Below are positions 26,132 to 33,531 of a DNA stretch of 64,000 bases, in pieces (positions within the stretch are counted from its first letter, which is position 1; the number at the start of each line of letters is the position of its first letter). The position numbers and the translations under genes are program-made. Source of the DNA: Variovorax ginsengisoli (GTDB lineage: Bacteria; Pseudomonadota; Gammaproteobacteria; Burkholderiales; Burkholderiaceae_C). The stretch lies in assembly GCF_030486595.1 (NCBI RefSeq), contig NZ_JAUJZH010000012.1, positions 124,001-188,000 on the forward strand, written 5' to 3'. The notes below the pieces were generated by a model. It was not told the origin of the DNA, searched no databases, and worked only from the letters and a program-made list of their open reading frames with translations.

Positions 26132-26161
26132 TAATGGAGGGTTTGTGGCTTTCGGGGTATA

Positions 26162-26179
26162 GTTTCGGAAACCCGGAAC
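26162..26179 (+). promoter_or_regulatory. HipB-type operator O3 overlapping the hipB translation start region
   Basis: GTTTCG-GAAACC-CGGAAC, 48 bp after O2 and ending 3 nt before the hipB ATG. A TATAGT hexamer at 26158-26163 touches its left edge. A bound repressor here would cover both the promoter and the ribosome-binding region. Confidence 0.6.
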
Positions 26180-26182
26180 AAT

Positions 26183-26485
26183 ATGGCCCGCACACTTCCT
26201 GAATTTCAGAAAAACCTGAGTCCAGCAGCGGCGACACTCGCGCAACTCGGGAAACTGGTGCGGAATCGACGCGCCCAGTCTCGCATGCGCATCGACGATG
26301 CGGCGTCCCTCAGCGGCGTCTCCAGTGACGTGCTTTCGCGTTTGGAGAACGGCAAGCCGGTGACCGCGGACAAGCTCATCATGGTGCTGGAGAGCCTGGG
26401 CCTGTGCATCCTCGTTGTGCCCAAGACGGAAATTCCTGCCATCGAAGCGGTGCTTGGCCAGAGCGCTCCGAGCGAGGGCCGGTGA
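26183..26485 (+). CDS. hipB: HipB-like antitoxin, XRE-family regulator
   Basis: 100-aa DNA-binding antitoxin. The HTH reads RMRIDDAASLSGVSSDVLSRLENGKPVTADKLIMVLESLGLCILVV (about 33-80), matching the HipB/XRE fold that neutralises HipA and represses the operon. No strong Shine-Dalgarno is visible; the start is set by the conserved N-terminus and the following ATGA overlap with hipA. Three matching dyads lie directly upstream. Confidence 0.85.
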   Translation: MARTLPEFQKNLSPAAATLAQLGKLVRNRRAQSRMRIDDAASLSGVSSDVLSRLENGKPVTADKLIMVLESLGLCILVVPKTEIPAIEAVLGQSAPSEGR

Positions 26486-27816
26486 TGGACGGGTACATCC
26501 TCGACGTGTACGCGGGCGGCGTGCGGGTCGGGACGCTGGGGTACGACCAAGCTCAGGATAGCTTCCAGTTCAGCTACGCCTCCGCATGGCTCGCGTTGCC
26601 AAGCCGGTACCCGCTCTCGCCACATCTGCCCTTGGAGGGCGGCGCGGCGCCGCTCGCCATTCGCCGTTTTCTGGAGAACCTGCTCCCTGAAGGCGAAGCG
26701 CTGGTCGTGGCGGCCAATGATGCCCGCGTGGCGCGCAACAACGTCTTCGGGCTTCTTCGCCACCTCGGGCATGAGACCGCTGGGGCGCTGAGCTTCGTGG
26801 CCGCCGGCCAGGTGCCGGCTGAGCAGGAGCGGCTGCGCCGGCAGCTGCCGTTCGAAGAGCTGCAGGCACGTATCGACAACCGCGCGAACGAACCCTTCAA
26901 CCGGTGGGACGGCAAAGTGCGCATGTCCATCGCGGGGCACCAGGACAAGCTTCTGGTGGCCATCGACGATGGAGAACTGTTCCTGGTCGACGGGGCGCTG
27001 TCGTCCACGCACATCCTCAAGCCGGAGCCGGCGCGCGAGGCGGCGCCTTGCATGGTGGCCAACGAGCATTTCTGCATGCAGCTGGCCAATCGCATCAGCA
27101 TGCGGCGCTGGAAAGCGCCTTGCGCCGCGCAGGTGAACATCCTGCGGGTGCCGTCGCCGGTGTTGAGCATCGAGCGATTCGACCGGCGCGGGACGCCGGC
27201 CGGAGTCGAGCGGCTGCACATCATCGATGGGTGCCAGGCGCTCGACTTGTCGGTGAGTGCGAAGTACGAGCGCAACGTGGGGGAACAACCGGACGTGCGG
27301 CACATTCGCGATGGGGCCAGTTTCGAAAAGCTCGGCACGCTCAGGCCCGGGTTCGTCCAGCCGGCGCTCGCGATGCAGCGGCTGGTGCTTTGGGCCGTCA
27401 CAACCCTGCTCTTCGGCAACAGCGATTCGCACGGCAAGAACATCTCTTTCTTTGTAGACCGAACAGGGCTCACCCCGACGCCGCTGTATGACCTGGTGAG
27501 CGTCGTTCAGTACGAGGCGTTCCATCACGACCTGGCGATGGCATTCGGGGACGAATTTGAACTGGATGCCGTGCTGTCTTTCGCAATCGCCGACTTCTGC
27601 GTGCGCATGGGCGTTGACCGCAGGTACTTTGCACGCGAGTTGACGCGACTCTGCGAGTTCGCGCTTCAAGAGGCGCCGGCGCAGGCGGCGGACCCCGCGT
27701 ATACGGGAGACGAAGTCGCCTTCGTTCAGAACCTTGCCCAGTTCGTGGACACGCGAGCGCGGGCCTTGTTGGCCATGGCGCGCGACATCCCCAAATTCGC
27801 TGCGGACAGCTTCTAG
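26485..27816 (+). CDS. hipA: HipA-like serine/threonine kinase toxin
   Basis: 443-aa kinase starting in the hipB stop (ATGA). The HipA_N-like start (VYAGGVRVGTLGY), the substrate/ATP motif SIAGHQDKL, HILKPEP, IERFDR, the catalytic loop GNSDSHGKNISF and the metal-binding LYDLVSVVQ are all present, so the kinase should be active. Characterised HipA proteins phosphorylate glutamyl-tRNA synthetase and cause growth arrest and persistence; relatives use other tRNA synthetases, so the target here is inferred only. It is slightly long for the family. Confidence 0.88.
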   Translation: MDGYILDVYAGGVRVGTLGYDQAQDSFQFSYASAWLALPSRYPLSPHLPLEGGAAPLAIRRFLENLLPEGEALVVAANDARVARNNVFGLLRHLGHETAGALSFVAAGQVPAEQERLRRQLPFEELQARIDNRANEPFNRWDGKVRMSIAGHQDKLLVAIDDGELFLVDGALSSTHILKPEPAREAAPCMVANEHFCMQLANRISMRRWKAPCAAQVNILRVPSPVLSIERFDRRGTPAGVERLHIIDGCQALDLSVSAKYERNVGEQPDVRHIRDGASFEKLGTLRPGFVQPALAMQRLVLWAVTTLLFGNSDSHGKNISFFVDRTGLTPTPLYDLVSVVQYEAFHHDLAMAFGDEFELDAVLSFAIADFCVRMGVDRRYFARELTRLCEFALQEAPAQAADPAYTGDEVAFVQNLAQFVDTRARALLAMARDIPKFAADSF

Positions 27817-27863
27817 GGACGGTCGAGACGGCGCCGCGGCGTGCACGGGGCAGTCCCCCCGCC

Positions 27864-27869
27864 TAGAAT
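27864..27869 (+). promoter_or_regulatory. Possible -10 element before the carbonic anhydrase gene
   Basis: TAGAAT matches five of six bases of the sigma-70 -10 consensus and lies 45 nt before the ATG at 27914. No good -35 hexamer is seen at the proper distance. Confidence 0.25.
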
Positions 27870-27913
27870 CGAAGCCCGCCCGGCCGCCATGTTCGTTCGC
27901 CAAGGGAGACCCG

Positions 27914-28786
27914 ATGAGGCAAGTCGAGATCACCTACCGGTACGACGCCGACAACACGGTCTCGCGGCCGCGGCCATCGGATGCGGACGAGGCATGCCGG
28001 CGCCTCGACGAGGGCAACCAGGCCTTCGCCACGCTGTTCGACAGCCTGGTGTCGGGGAGCGGCATGGCGCGACGAGTCATCGCTGTCGATTCGCGCGACC
28101 TCGGCATCCTGCCCGGCGACCATGGGCCGCCCAAGCAGCGTCCTTACGCGGCGGTGCTCGGCTGCTCCGACGCCCGCGTGCCGATCGAACTGATCTTCAA
28201 CGAAGGGCCGAACGATCTCTTCGTCGTCCGGGTCGCGGGCAACGGGCTGGGCGGCGAAGTGCTTGGCAGCCTGCGATACGCCGCCGACCACCTGGGCGAC
28301 AGCCTCAAGCTCGTCGTGGTGCTGGGCCACAGCGGCTGCGGCGCCGTGTCGGCCGCCGTCGACGCCTTCCTCCAGCCGGCGACCTACATCTCGCTGGCCC
28401 CGGACCATTCCCTGCGCGCGATCCTCGATCGCCTGCTGATCGTCGTCCACGCGTCGGCGACCCGGATCCAGGCGATCCTCGGATCGGAGGTCACCCGCCG
28501 TCCGGGCTACCGCGATGCCCTCATCGAGGCCTCGGTCGTGCTGAACGCCGCGCTGACCGCCTACACGGTCCAGAAGGAACTCGGCGGCGTCGGGCAGGGC
28601 GACCTGCAGGCGACCTATGGCGTCTACCTCCTGTCGACCCGGCAGATCTGGGCCCCGCGCGGCGGCAGCGCCGAATGCGCCGGCCTCGCCCGCTGCCCCG
28701 TCGATCTGGCAGACTTTGCCGCCCTGGCCGATGCCGTGGCGCGATCGGATCGATTCACGAAGCTGCTCGAGGAGGGTCCGGCTTGA
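27914..28786 (+). CDS. Beta-carbonic anhydrase family protein
   Basis: 290-aa cytoplasmic enzyme interconverting CO2 and bicarbonate. The zinc ligands and dyad are intact: Cys84-Ser-Asp86-Ala-Arg88, then His139-Ser-Gly-Cys142. It has about 60 residues before the core (MRQVEITYRYDADNTVSRP...) and an insertion-rich C-terminal half, so it is longer than typical 200-230-aa beta-CAs. GGGAG precedes the start. It is 49 nt upstream of the MscS gene, perhaps one operon. Confidence 0.88.
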   Translation: MRQVEITYRYDADNTVSRPRPSDADEACRRLDEGNQAFATLFDSLVSGSGMARRVIAVDSRDLGILPGDHGPPKQRPYAAVLGCSDARVPIELIFNEGPNDLFVVRVAGNGLGGEVLGSLRYAADHLGDSLKLVVVLGHSGCGAVSAAVDAFLQPATYISLAPDHSLRAILDRLLIVVHASATRIQAILGSEVTRRPGYRDALIEASVVLNAALTAYTVQKELGGVGQGDLQATYGVYLLSTRQIWAPRGGSAECAGLARCPVDLADFAALADAVARSDRFTKLLEEGPA

Positions 28787-28835
28787 GCCGCCGGGCCGGC
28801 CCGGGCCGGCACCTTGGCGTGCGAGAGGAAAGACC

Positions 28836-30482
28836 ATGGGACGCATGAGCGGGATGTTGGCGAGCGCGCTGCTGGGCGCGCTGCTCGCGCTGCGCGCCGG
28901 CGGCGCGGCGGCGGCGGACACGGCAGCCACGACCCACCCGCCGACCTCCGGCGCGGTCATTGCCGAACAGGTCGACGAGCCCGCCACCCTGCGCATCCTG
29001 AATCGCGAGGTGCTGACGATGCGCGCGCGCCTGGCCGGCCTGACCCCGCAGGCGCGCGTGCAGCGCGCCCGCGAGCGGATCGGGGTGCTGCCGGACGAGG
29101 CCGTGGACCTGCCGCTGAACCAGATCCAGTTCAACCTCGGCGAGGTGCACGGCGTGCAGTTCCTGCTCGGCGACCTGCCGCTCTTCTCGGTGCTCGAAGG
29201 CGACGCCGACATCGAAACCAAGCAGGGCTTCGATGCGCTGGTGCTGCAGACGCGGGCGCGGCTGGAGGAGGTCCGCACCGCCTGGCGCCAGGCCCGCAGC
29301 AAGCCGCTGCTGCTGCAAGGCCTGCTGAGCACGCTGGTGGCCACCCTGGCGCTCGGCGTTCTGGTCTGGATCGTCTATCGGGTCAGCGCCAAGGCGGTCG
29401 AATGGATGGAAAAAAAGCGCGACGTGCTGGCCGGACGCTTTCCCTACGTCGACTGGCGGGAGTTCCTGGCCCGGCTCGCCGTCGGGATTCTGCAGATCGT
29501 GCAGTGGGTCGTCCTGCTCGCCATCGGCTACTTCTACGTGTACTACGTGCTCGACAGCTTCGTCGCCACCGAGCCGATCGCCAAGAGCTTGGGCAACTGG
29601 CTGCTGGGCAAGGTCGAATGGCTGGCCGAAGGCTCGCTGGAAAGCCTGCCCGGCCTGGTCACCGTCTTCATCGTGCTGATGCTGACGCGCGCCGCGGTCG
29701 ACGTGCTCGGCTACTTCTTCGATGCGCTGCAGAAGGGCCGGCTGCGCCTGCCGATGGTCCACTCGGAGACCGTGCCCGCCACCCGCCGGATCTTCACCCT
29801 GCTGACCTGGGCGCTGGGTGTCGCCATCGCCTACCCCTTTCTCCCGGGCTCGAGCAGCGATGTGTTCAAGGGACTCTCCGTGCTGTTCGGCCTGATGGTC
29901 ACGCTCGGCTCGTCCGGGCTCGTCACCCAGGCCATGAGCGGCCTGGTCGTCGTCTATTCGCGCTCGCTGCACAAGGGCGACTTCGTCGACATCAACGGCG
30001 TGCAGGGCGTGGTGACCGAGGTGGCCTCCCTGGCGACCAAGATCGTCAACGTGCGCAACGAGGAGATCACGATTCCGAACTCGGTCCTGATCTCGAATCC
30101 GATCCACAACTTTTCGAAGCTCGCAGGCAGCCAGGGCACCTTGCTCACCACCCGGATCACGATCGGCTACGACGCGCCCTGGCGCCAGGTCCACGAACTC
30201 TTGCTTGGCGCCGCGAAGAAGACCGCCGGCGTGCGCGCCACGCCCGTCCCCTACGTCTACCAGCGCGCGCTGTCGGACTTCTATGTCGAGTACGAACTCT
30301 TCGTCAGCATCGACAATCCGCTGGAGCGCGTTCCGATCCTGTCGGTCCTGCATGCGAGCATCCAGGACGAGTTCAATGCCTACGGCGTGCAGATCATGTC
30401 GCCGCATTTCCTCGGCCAGCCGGACCGGGCCGTCGTGGTCGAAAAGGACCAGTGGTATGCGGCGCCTGCGCGCCAGCCCTGA
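28836..30482 (+). CDS. MscS-family mechanosensitive ion channel
   Basis: 548-aa inner-membrane protein. A signal-like N-terminus and a roughly 150-residue periplasmic region precede several membrane segments (about residues 165-190, 215-245, 270-290 and 310-330). The pore/beta-domain block GLSVLFGLMVTLGSSGLVTQAMSGLVVVYSRSLHKGDFVDINGVQGVV and IPNSVLISNPIHNFS is typical MscS. It probably relieves osmotic pressure. GAGAGGAAAG supports the start. It converges on fabI. Confidence 0.9.
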   Translation: MGRMSGMLASALLGALLALRAGGAAAADTAATTHPPTSGAVIAEQVDEPATLRILNREVLTMRARLAGLTPQARVQRARERIGVLPDEAVDLPLNQIQFNLGEVHGVQFLLGDLPLFSVLEGDADIETKQGFDALVLQTRARLEEVRTAWRQARSKPLLLQGLLSTLVATLALGVLVWIVYRVSAKAVEWMEKKRDVLAGRFPYVDWREFLARLAVGILQIVQWVVLLAIGYFYVYYVLDSFVATEPIAKSLGNWLLGKVEWLAEGSLESLPGLVTVFIVLMLTRAAVDVLGYFFDALQKGRLRLPMVHSETVPATRRIFTLLTWALGVAIAYPFLPGSSSDVFKGLSVLFGLMVTLGSSGLVTQAMSGLVVVYSRSLHKGDFVDINGVQGVVTEVASLATKIVNVRNEEITIPNSVLISNPIHNFSKLAGSQGTLLTTRITIGYDAPWRQVHELLLGAAKKTAGVRATPVPYVYQRALSDFYVEYELFVSIDNPLERVPILSVLHASIQDEFNAYGVQIMSPHFLGQPDRAVVVEKDQWYAAPARQP

Positions 30483-30497
30483 GCGCCGGGCGCAGCC

Positions 30498-31277
30498 TCA
30501 GCCCATGATGTTCACGCCGCCGTCCACGAACAGCGTCTGTCCCGTCAGCCTGCGCGCATACGGCGTCGCCAGGTAGGCGCAGGCGAAGCCCACGTCGTCG
30601 ATGTCGACCAGTTCGCCCACCGGCGCCCGGCTCGCGGCCTCGTTCAGCAGCAGGTCGAAATCCTTCAGGCCCGAGGCCGCGCGGGTCTTGAGCGGGCCGG
30701 GCGACACCGGGTGCACACGGATGCCCTTGGGGCCGAGTTCGTACGCCAGGTAACGGCACACGGCCTCCAGCGCGGCCTTCACCGGACCCATCACGTTGTA
30801 GTTGGGCACCACCTTCTGCGCGCCGAGGTAGCTCATGGCGATCATGGTGCCGCCCTCGGTCATCAGCGGCGTCGCCAGCCGCGCCATGCGAACGAGGGAG
30901 TGGCAGGAGACATCCATCGCGCGCTGGAAGCCCTCGGCCGAGCAGTCGAGCAGGCCGCCCTGGAGGTCGGCCTTGGGCGCGAAGGCGATCGAGTGCACCA
31001 GGATGTCGAGCCGGCCCCACTGGTTGGCGATGGCGTCGAACACGGCCTCGAGCTGCCCGGGCTGCTCGACGTCGAGCGGCATGAAGATGGGCGCATCGAA
31101 GGCCTTCGCGAGGGGCTCGACGTGCGGTCGCGCCTTCTCGTTCAGGTAGGTGATCGCCAGTTCGGCGCCGAGGCTGCGAAACGCATTGGCGCAGCCGTAG
31201 GCAATGGAGTGCTCGTTGGCGACCCCCACCACCAGCGCCTTCATGCCGGCGAGGACGGGGTTGTGCGGTGGCGGCAT
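30498..31277 (-). CDS. fabI: Enoyl-ACP reductase, FabI type
   Basis: NADH-dependent reductase of fatty-acid synthesis, 259 aa. VVGVANEHSIAYGCANAF is the FabI nucleotide-binding motif, with the catalytic Tyr-x6-Lys in NYNVMGPVKAAL and GRLDILVHSIAFAPK. It starts at MPPPHNPVLAG; the open frame further upstream lies over ackA and is a shadow. It is last in the run DUF3141-pta-ackA-fabI, 11 nt after ackA. The location suggests an auxiliary copy used under special conditions rather than the housekeeping gene. Confidence 0.88.
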   Translation of the reverse strand: MPPPHNPVLAGMKALVVGVANEHSIAYGCANAFRSLGAELAITYLNEKARPHVEPLAKAFDAPIFMPLDVEQPGQLEAVFDAIANQWGRLDILVHSIAFAPKADLQGGLLDCSAEGFQRAMDVSCHSLVRMARLATPLMTEGGTMIAMSYLGAQKVVPNYNVMGPVKAALEAVCRYLAYELGPKGIRVHPVSPGPLKTRAASGLKDFDLLLNEAASRAPVGELVDIDDVGFACAYLATPYARRLTGQTLFVDGGVNIMG

Positions 31278-31288
31278 GGGGTGCGTCC

Positions 31289-32470
31289 TCAGGCGAGAAG
31301 ATCGCGCGTGTGGCGGGCGATCATCAGTTCTTCGTTGGTCGGTATCACCCAGGCCGCGGTGCGGCTGTCCGACGTGCTGATGCGGGGGCCACCCCTGGCA
31401 TTCGCCTCGGGGTCGAGCGCGATGCCGAGCCAGGCGGCCTGGCCGCAGATGCGCTCGCGCACGGCGCTTGCGCGCTCGCCGATGCCAGCGGTGAAGACGA
31501 TGGCGTCGAGCCCGCCGAGGGCCGCGGCCAGCGAGCCGAGTTCGCGGCCGATCCGATAGACGAAGAGGTCGACCGCCACCTGGGCTTGCAGCTGGTCGGA
31601 CGCCAGCAGTTCGCGCATGTCGCTCGACACGCCCGAGACGCCGAGCAGGCCGGACTGGCTGTAGATCAGCTTCTCGACGGCGCGGGTGTCCATGCCGTGT
31701 TCGTCCATCAGGTAGAGGATCACGCCGGGGTCGAGCGCGCCGCAGCGCGTGCCCATCGGCAGTCCGTCGACGGCGGTGAAGCCCATGGTGCTGGCGACGC
31801 TGCGGCCGGCATCGAGGGCGCACATGCTGGCGCCGTTGCCCAGGTGCAGCACCACGGTCTTGCCGCGCGCGGCGCGTTCGTCGAAGCGCGGCAGCACCGA
31901 GGCGATGTATTCGTAGGAAAGGCCGTGGAAGCCGTAGCGCCGCACGCCGGCATCGGAAAGCGCCTTCGGCAGCGCGAACATCTGTGCCAGCGCCGGGTTG
32001 GAGCGGTGCATGGCCGTGTCGAAGCAGGCCACCTGCGGCAGGCCGGGCGCCTGCTGCAGCAGCGCCCGGATCGGCGCCAGGTTGTGGGGCTGGTGCAGCG
32101 GCGCGAGCGGGATCAGCTTTTCGAGCCGGGTCACGATGTCGCCGTCGACCCGTACCGGCGCGGCGAAGTCCATGCCGCCGTGCACGACGCGGTGGCCGAC
32201 CGCACTCAGGTGGTGTTCGTGGCCGTAGGTGGCGCGCAGCCATTCGACGATGTGCCCGATCGCGCCGTGGTGGTCGAGCCGGGCCTCGGCGTCCCAGCGC
32301 TTCTCGGCGATCGCGTTGCCGCCGGTGTCCTTCGCCACGAAACGCGGCGCCGCGGTGTAGAGGCCCGAGACCTGGCCGCCGACGACGAAGGGCAGGTCGT
32401 CCGCGCCCGCGAACACCGAAAACTTCAGGCTCGACGAGCCGGCGTTGAGGACGACGATCGCGTCGGTCAT
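31289..32470 (-). CDS. ackA: Acetate kinase
   Basis: 393-aa ASKHA-fold kinase making ATP and acetate from acetyl phosphate. VLNAGSSSLKFSVF at the N-terminus, VGHRVVHGG, FDTAMHRS, HLGNGASMCAL, MGFTAVDGLPMGTRCGALDPG and FTAGIGERA are all canonical. The Shine-Dalgarno GGAGG is supplied by a 59-bp repeat in the pta-ackA spacer. With pta and pflB it completes a pyruvate-to-acetate fermentation branch. Confidence 0.95.
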   Translation of the reverse strand: MTDAIVVLNAGSSSLKFSVFAGADDLPFVVGGQVSGLYTAAPRFVAKDTGGNAIAEKRWDAEARLDHHGAIGHIVEWLRATYGHEHHLSAVGHRVVHGGMDFAAPVRVDGDIVTRLEKLIPLAPLHQPHNLAPIRALLQQAPGLPQVACFDTAMHRSNPALAQMFALPKALSDAGVRRYGFHGLSYEYIASVLPRFDERAARGKTVVLHLGNGASMCALDAGRSVASTMGFTAVDGLPMGTRCGALDPGVILYLMDEHGMDTRAVEKLIYSQSGLLGVSGVSSDMRELLASDQLQAQVAVDLFVYRIGRELGSLAAALGGLDAIVFTAGIGERASAVRERICGQAAWLGIALDPEANARGGPRISTSDSRTAAWVIPTNEELMIARHTRDLLA

Positions 32471-32475
32471 GAGGC

Positions 32476-32534
32476 AACCTCCGTGCTGCGCACTGCGGTG
32501 CGAGCCCCTTTCGGAGCGGTCGGGCGGGGGCTCA
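32476..32534 (-). repeat. 59-bp intercistronic repeat, copy A (pta-ackA spacer)
   Basis: Matches 53 of 59 bases of the element at 33473-33531. Read on the minus strand it begins TGAGCCCCCGCCCG, whose TGA is the stop codon of pta, and ends GCACGGAGGTT, whose GGAGG is the Shine-Dalgarno of ackA. Between them are two possible hairpins: GAGCCCC paired with GGGGCTC, and GTGC-GCA-GCAC. Confidence 0.8.
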
Positions 32535-33467
32535 TTGAATGGCCTTCGCCGCGCTCTCGCGCCGGGCGTGCGCGACCATCACGGCGACCGCGCAGGAGGC
32601 CAGCCGCGCGGTCACCGAGTCGGCCCGGCTGGTGAGGATGATCGGCACCTTCGCCCCCAGCACGATGCCGGCAGAATCGGCCTGCGCCAGGAAGCTGAGG
32701 CTCTTGGCGAGCATGTTGCCGGCTTCGAGGTTGGGCACGATCAGCACGTTCGCGCGGCCGGCCACCGGCGAGACGATCTTCTTGATGCCGGCGGCAGCCA
32801 TGTCGATGGCGTTGTCGAGCGCCAGCGGTCCGTCGAGGATGGCGCCGGTGATCTGGCCCCGATCGGCCATCTTGCACAGCGCCGCGGCCTCGACGGTCGA
32901 CGGCACCTTCGGATTGACCGTTTCCATCGCCGACAGGATCGCGACCCGCACCTCGGGCTGGCGCAGCGCGTGCGCCAGGTCGATCGCGTTCTGCACGATG
33001 TCGACCTTCTCCTCCAAGGTGGGCGCGATGTTCACGGCCGCGTCGGAGATGATCAGCGCGTCGTCATGGCCGGGCACGTCCATCACGAAGCAATGGCTGA
33101 TGCGGCGCGCGGTGCGCAGGCCGGTGTCCTTGCGCACCACGGCGGCCATCAGTTCGTCGGTGTGCAGGCTGCCTTTCATCAGCGCCTCGGCCTGGCCGCA
33201 CTGCACCAGTTCGACCGCCTTGGCGGCGGCGGCGTGGCTGTGCGGCGCATCGACGATCTCGAAGCCGCCCAGGTCCTGGCCGCATTCCTTGGCCGCCGCC
33301 TCGATCTTGGCGCGGGGGCCGACCAGGATCGGCCGGATCAGGCCCAGCCGCGCCGCATCCAGGGCGGCGGACAGCGAACTGGCGTCGCAAGGATGCGCCA
33401 CGGCGGTGGGGATGGTGTCGAGGGCCTTCGCGACCTCGATCAGGCGGTCGTATTTCTCGTGGCTCAT
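32532..33467 (-). CDS. pta: Phosphate acetyltransferase (short PTA/PTB type)
   Basis: 311-aa enzyme of the PTA_PTB family, converting acetyl-CoA and phosphate to acetyl phosphate. Recognisable stretches are DASSLSAALDAARLGLIRPILVGPRAKIE, DALIISDAAVNIAPTLEEKVDIVQNAI and VPNLEAGNMLAKSLSFLAQADSAGIVLGAKVPIILTSRADS. It is the short form without the N-terminal domains of E. coli Pta; some such enzymes prefer butyryl-CoA. Its stop lies in one 59-bp repeat and its Shine-Dalgarno in another. Confidence 0.9.
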   Translation of the reverse strand: MSHEKYDRLIEVAKALDTIPTAVAHPCDASSLSAALDAARLGLIRPILVGPRAKIEAAAKECGQDLGGFEIVDAPHSHAAAAKAVELVQCGQAEALMKGSLHTDELMAAVVRKDTGLRTARRISHCFVMDVPGHDDALIISDAAVNIAPTLEEKVDIVQNAIDLAHALRQPEVRVAILSAMETVNPKVPSTVEAAALCKMADRGQITGAILDGPLALDNAIDMAAAGIKKIVSPVAGRANVLIVPNLEAGNMLAKSLSFLAQADSAGIVLGAKVPIILTSRADSVTARLASCAVAVMVAHARRESAAKAIQ

Positions 33468-33472
33468 TCGGT

Positions 33473-33531
33473 AACCTCCGTGCTTCGCACTGTGGCGCGA
33501 GCCCCCTTCGGAACGGCCGGGCGGGGGCTCA
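33473..33531 (-). repeat. 59-bp intercistronic repeat, copy B (DUF3141-pta spacer)
   Basis: Same element and orientation as 32476-32534. Its TGA is the stop codon of the DUF3141 gene, and its GGAGG serves the pta ATG at 33467. The stem GAGCCCCC/GGGGGCTC is 8 bp here, and the second hairpin is GTGC-GAA-GCAC. The two copies differ at six positions. Confidence 0.8.
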
